This document shows, in pieces, positions 55,801-61,800 of a stretch of DNA of 64,000 nucleotides. The notes below the pieces were generated by a model. That model saw nothing but the letters and a program-made list of their open reading frames with translations. It made no database searches and was not told the origin of the DNA. The position numbers were made by a program, and so were the translations under genes. The first letter of the stretch is position 1. Every line of letters begins with the position of its first letter. The DNA is taken from positions 2,170,001-2,234,000 of the forward strand of contig NZ_CP104285.1 of assembly GCF_025244905.1 (NCBI RefSeq), read 5' to 3'. This DNA comes from Enterobacter mori (GTDB lineage: Bacteria; Pseudomonadota; Gammaproteobacteria; Enterobacterales; Enterobacteriaceae).

Positions 55801-58800
55801 CACAACGCTCACCGTGACCCTCAATGGCAAAACCTATGCGGCCTCCGTGCTGGCAGACGGCACCTGGAGCGCGGCGATCCCGGCGGCAGACGTCGGGGCG
55901 CTGGCAGCAGGCACGGTCAACGTCACCGTTGCGGGCCAGAGCGCGGCGGGCAACCCGGTGACCATCAGCCATGACGTGACCGTCGATCTGGCGGCGGTGG
56001 CTATCAGCATCGATGCGATTGCCACCGACGACGTGATTAACGCGGCGGAGAAAGGGGCGGATCTGGTGCTCTCCGGCAGCACCTCGAACGTGGAGGAAAA
56101 CCAGACCGTCACCATCACCTTCGCCGGTAAGACGTACACCGCGAAAGTGGATGCTGACGGTAACTGGACGGCCACCGTGCCTTCCACCGATCTCGCGGGC
56201 CTGAAGGACGGAGACGCCAGCGTGCAGGTGAGCGTCACTAACGTGAACGGCAACAGCGCGTCGGCGGGCCGCGAGTACAGCGTGGACACCACCGCGCCAA
56301 CCGTGACCATTAATACGGTCGCTGGCGATAACGTGATCAACGGCAGCGAAGCGTCTTCGGGCGTGGCCATTTCCGGCACCACCACGGCGGAAGTCGGCCA
56401 GACGGTGACCGTAACCCTCGGCGGTAAGAGCTATAACGCGCAGGTGCAGCAGGGCGGCGTCTGGAGCGTGAACGTGCCGGGCACCGACCTGTCCGCACTG
56501 GCGGATAACGGCTACACCGTGCAGGTGAGCGTGAGCGACACCGCGGGTAACCCGGGCAGCGCGGGCAAAGCGATTACGCTCGATACCACGCCGCCGACCG
56601 TCAGCTTTAACGTCGTGGCGGGCGATGACGTCATCAACGGCGTGGAGCACGGGCAGGCGCAGGTTGTCAGCGGAACCGCAACCGGCGCGAGCGTCGGCGA
56701 TAAGCTGGTCATCACCATCGGTTCGAACCAGTACACCACTACCGTTGACGCCAGCGGTAACTGGAGCGTAGGCGTTCCGGCCAGCGTGATTTCCGCGCTG
56801 ACCGACGGCACCGTGACCCTTAGCGCGACGATTACCGACAGCGCGGGCAACAGCAGCACCCAGACCCACGATGTGGTGGTGAACACTGCCTCCGTGGCGC
56901 TGACGGTGAACACCGTTAGCGGTGACGACGTCATCAACGCGGCGGAAGCCGGTTCGTCACTGGTGATTAACGGCTCCAGCGCCCAGTTCGCCAGCGGCAC
57001 GCAGGTTACCGTGACGCTGAACGGCAAGACCTATACGGCCACCATCCAGAGCGACGGCAGCTGGACGACCACCGTTCCGGCCGCAGACGTGGGCGCCCTG
57101 GCCGATGGCGCGAGCTATCAGGTGTCCGTGTCGGCGCAGGACAGCGCGGGCAACAGCGCCTCGGCGACGCACGGCATCAGCGTGGACACCACCGCGCCGG
57201 TCATCAGCGTGAATACGCTGTCGGGCGACGATGTACTGAATGCAGTGGAAGCACAGCAGCCGCTGACGGTACACGGCTCTACCAGCGCGGAAGCGGGTCA
57301 AACCGTGACCGTCACGCTGGGCGGCAAAACCTACACTGCGCTGGTTGGCAGCGATGGCACCTGGACGCTGGACGTTCCGGCGGCAGACCTGGGCGCGCTG
57401 AACGAAGGCGCGCTGACGGTTACCGCCTCGGTCAACGATAAAGCCGGTAACAACGGCCAGACGACGCATACCTTAACGGTCGATACCGTCGCGCCGACAG
57501 TGACCATCAGCACCGTGGCCGATGACGATATCGTCAACAACACCGAGCAGCTGGCCGGCCAGACCATCAGCGGTACCACCACTGCGGAACAAGGTCAGAC
57601 GGTGACCGTCTCCTTTAACGGGCACAGCTATCAGGCGACCGTTGGGGCGGACGGTTCGTGGTCGGTCTTCGTGCCGGGCCGTGATTTCCTCGGCCTGAGC
57701 GACGGGGATTACACCATCACCGCAACGGTGAGCGATAAGGCGGGCAACCCGGGCAGCGCAACGCACGACGTGACGCTGAATGGCGATGTCCCAACCATCA
57801 CCATTAACACCTTTGCGCAGGACGATATCGTCAGCGCCGCCGAGCATGGCACGCCGCTGGTCGTCAGCGGTACCACCGACGCGCCTTCGGGCCAGACGGT
57901 GACCATCACGCTGAACGGTAAAACCTACACGGCGACCGTGCAGGCGGACGGCACCTGGAGCTACACGGTCGGCAGCGCAGACGTGACCGCGCTGGCAGAC
58001 GGCGGTTCGTATGTGATTAACGCGCAGGTCAGCAACACCATCGGCAACAGCGGCAGCGATAACCACACCGTCACGGTGGATCTCACCGCGCCGTCAATGG
58101 GGATCAGTATTGATTCGCTGCAAAATGACACCGGCCTGAGCACGAGTGATTTCATCACCAATGACAGCCAGGTTGTGGTCAACGGCTCCCTGACCGCGCA
58201 GCTCGGCAATAACGAGAAAGCGCAGATAAGCCTTGATGGCGGCACCACCTGGATTGACCTGACCGTGACCGGCACCACCTGGCGCTACGCCGATGGCCGC
58301 ACGCTGGCTGAAGGTAATTATCAGTACCAGGTGCGCGTTATCGATAACGCCGGGAACGTGGGGGCAACGGACAGCCAGGACGTAACTATCGACCTGACGA
58401 AGCCTGCGGCGGCGACCATCACCGTGGATTCCGTTACGCAGGATACCGGCCTGTCCGGCAGCGACTTTATCACCAGCGACAACCAGATCAGCCTGAAAGG
58501 GACGCTCGGCGCGGCGCTGGGCGGCGGCGACCACGCGCAGATCAGCCTCGACGGCGGCGTTACCTGGACAGACGTCAGCGTCAGCGGCCTGACCTGGACC
58601 TATGTTGATGGCCGTACGCTGGTCGATGGTGACTATAACTATCAGCTGCGCGTGATTGACGACGCCGGGAATATCAGTGCCACCGCCAGCCAGGTGGTGA
58701 CCATTGATACGGTTGCACCGGACGCCAGCAAAACCATCGCCATCGACAGCATCAGCGACGATACCGGGTTGAGCAGCAGCGACTTTATTACTAACGATAC

Positions 58801-61800
58801 GTCCCTGACGCTGCACGGCTCGCTCGGCGCAACGCTGGCGGACGGCGAATATGCCCAGATTAGCATCGACGGCGGAGTAACCTGGCAGAACGTGATTGTC
58901 ACCGGCAACAGCTGGTACTACGTGGACGGTCGCACACTGGGCAACCAGACCTATGACTACTACGTTCGCGTGGTGGATGCGGCGGGCAACGTGGGTTCCA
59001 GCGCCCATCAGCAGGTGACCGTCGATACGGTGGCACCGGACGCGGCGATTACGGTGACCGTTGATAACATCACCGTCGATACCGGCTTCGATAACAACGA
59101 CTTCCTGACCAGTTCGACCTCGTACACCCTGAACGGGACGCTCGGGGCTGAGCTCGGTGCGGGTGAGTATGTGCAGGTGAGCATGGACGGCGGTACCACC
59201 TGGGTTTACGCCACCGTAAGCGGTACCCAGTGGAGCTATAACGATACCCGTACTCTGACCGATGGCAGCTACAGCTATCAGGTGCGGGTCGTCGACCAGG
59301 CGGGCAACGTCGGAGCCACCACCTCGCAGGCGGTGACGGTGGATACCCAGGCGCCGCAGTACGGCATCACCATCGACAGCATTAGCGAAGATACCGGGCA
59401 GTCCGGCAGTGATTTCATCACCATGGATACCACGCTGACCATCAACGGCTCGCTGGGCAGCGCGCTGGCAAACGACGAGCGGGTGCAGATAAGCCTTGAC
59501 GGCGGCAATACCTGGGTAGACACCACCGTGACTAACCAGCGCTGGAGCTATACCGATACCCGCGATCTGCCTGACGGGGACTACACCTACCAGGTGCGGA
59601 TCATCGACCAGGCGGGCAACGTTGGATCTACCTCTTCGCAGGTGGTGACGGTCGATACCACGCCGCCAACTACGGTGGGTACCGTGGTGAGCTATACCGA
59701 CGGTGAAGGCGAGCGTACGGGGACCTTCGGCAGCACCGTTGCTACCGATGACGACTCTCCGGTGATCAACGGTACGCTTAACCGCGCCCCGGACGACGGC
59801 GAGATTGTGCAGCTCTATCGGGACGGGGTTCTGCTGGGTCAGGTAACGATGAACGGCACGGCAAGCTGGTCCTTCCAGGACAACGGCCTGCTCGACGGCA
59901 ATCACACCTACATTGTGCGCGTAACCGATAAAGCCGGTAACTACACGGAATCTGACGGCTTTGTGCTGAATGTTGATACCAGCATTCCAACCACCACGGC
60001 GGCAATTACCGCGCAGACTACGTCGGATACCACCCCGATTGTCAGCGGGACGGTCTCTGCGGATCTGGTGAACGGGGAATATCTGGTGGTGACGGTGAAC
60101 GGCAAAACCTACACGTCGCAGACGGGCGGCGAGGTGGTGATCGATCCGGATCATAACACCTGGTATCTGCAGATCCCAGACAGCGATGCCCTGGGCGTGG
60201 CGAGCTACGACGTGACGGCGCAGGTGAAGAGCAGCGCGGGGAACGGGAATACCACCGGTACGGCAACCGGCAGCCTGGTGATTGACACTACTTCGGTGAA
60301 TACCGACTGGGCAGCTACAGCGGGGAACAGCAACAACTCCACCATGACCCTCGGCATGAACAGCAGCGGTCTGTGGAATATTATTGCTAACGGCCAGTCT
60401 TATTCCAGCAGCGATAGCTCGACCTATGCCGGAAATACGCTGACCAACACCCGCGGCTACTACGTGGTGAGCCAGACCGCCGCCGACTTTGACCGTAACG
60501 GCACGCAGGATATTTTCGCGACGGAAAATACCTACTCCGGCTCTACGCAGGTGATGTGGACCTATGATGGCAGCACCTATAACGCCAGCCAGCTGGCGAT
60601 GGGGACCACCATCTGGTACGGCGGCGTGATTGCGTATGACAAAACCGGGGATGGCTATCTGGATCTGGCGTACGGTGATGCCGGTATGGACTCCCTGACC
60701 TATCTGGTGAACAACAACGGTGTCCTTTCGCCGGACGGCACGGGTGGGGAAGGTGGTTTCTACGGCCAGTTTGATTCCGGGCGCGAAATCTCCGGTGTTG
60801 ACCTGAACAACGACGGTACGGTGGATATTGTTCAGCACACCAACCGCAGCGGCGCGTACTCGTTAACCGTGATTAACAACAACGGCAACGGCACGCTCTC
60901 CATCGGCCAGAACATGACCAACGTATTTGTGGCCAACGCCTCGAACACGACCACGGCGGCATCCATGACGTGGGCGGACTTCAACGGCGACGGCTACATG
61001 GATCTCTACCTGGGCAGCAGCTACAACAATAACGGCGGGGTGATTTACTACAACGACGGTGCCGGGAACCTCTCTGCCACCAAGAGCGCGGTGGAAGCCT
61101 CTAACGCCACGGCGGGCTATCTGTCAGTGGCGGTAGACTGGAACGGTGACGGGCAGATGGACATCATCAAGCTCAGCACCTACGGCACGTCACAGACGGC
61201 GACCCTGTTCACCAACAACGGCTACGGTTCGACCTGGACCTCAAGTCAGTTGGCGTCTGGCCTGGTGAACGTCACCGGCGTGGCCGCCGTGGACTACAAC
61301 TGGGACGGTGCGCAGGACCTGCTGGTGTCTCAGCAGAACGGTAAGGTGGTGCTGGTGCAAAACAGCAAAACCATTGCCGACGGCACCGCGATGCACCTGC
61401 ACATTGTCGACAGTGAGGGGATCAACGCCTACTACGGCAATACGGTTAATCTGTATAACGCGTCGGGCGTGCTGGTTGCCTCGCAGATCATCAACGCCCA
61501 GTCCGGTATTGGCTCCAACGACACCTCTGCACTGGTGAGTTTCTACGGACTCGATCCGAACGAAACCTACTCGGCAGAAATTGTGAAAATCACCAACGGC
61601 GTGTCCGATAACGTCACCTGGGAAGGCCTGGAAGCGGGCAACGGTAAAGAGGGATACGTCCTGACGGCCGAAGCGGCCACCGGCGGCCACAGCGGGACGA
61701 TCACCGGTACCGGGTATAACGACACCTTTATCGCAGAGGATGGCACCTATACCTACAACGGCTCCGGCGGCTGGAATACCCATTCCGACTACGACACCTG

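Noticed and set aside
55031..56869. Long antisense open frames inside the adhesin, for example 612 residues at 55031-56869 and 914 residues at 58094-60838 on the minus strand
   Set aside because: They are by-products of the GC-rich, strongly biased and repetitive codons of the sense gene. They have no ribosome binding sites, the translations are His/Arg-rich and low in complexity, and they repeat with the same 1.8-kb period as the sense gene.
43124..57200. Regular direct repeats that could be mistaken for a CRISPR-like or minisatellite array
   Set aside because: The repeats are about 300 bp and 1797 bp long, remain in frame and encode folded Ig-like domains; there are no short repeats with unique spacers.
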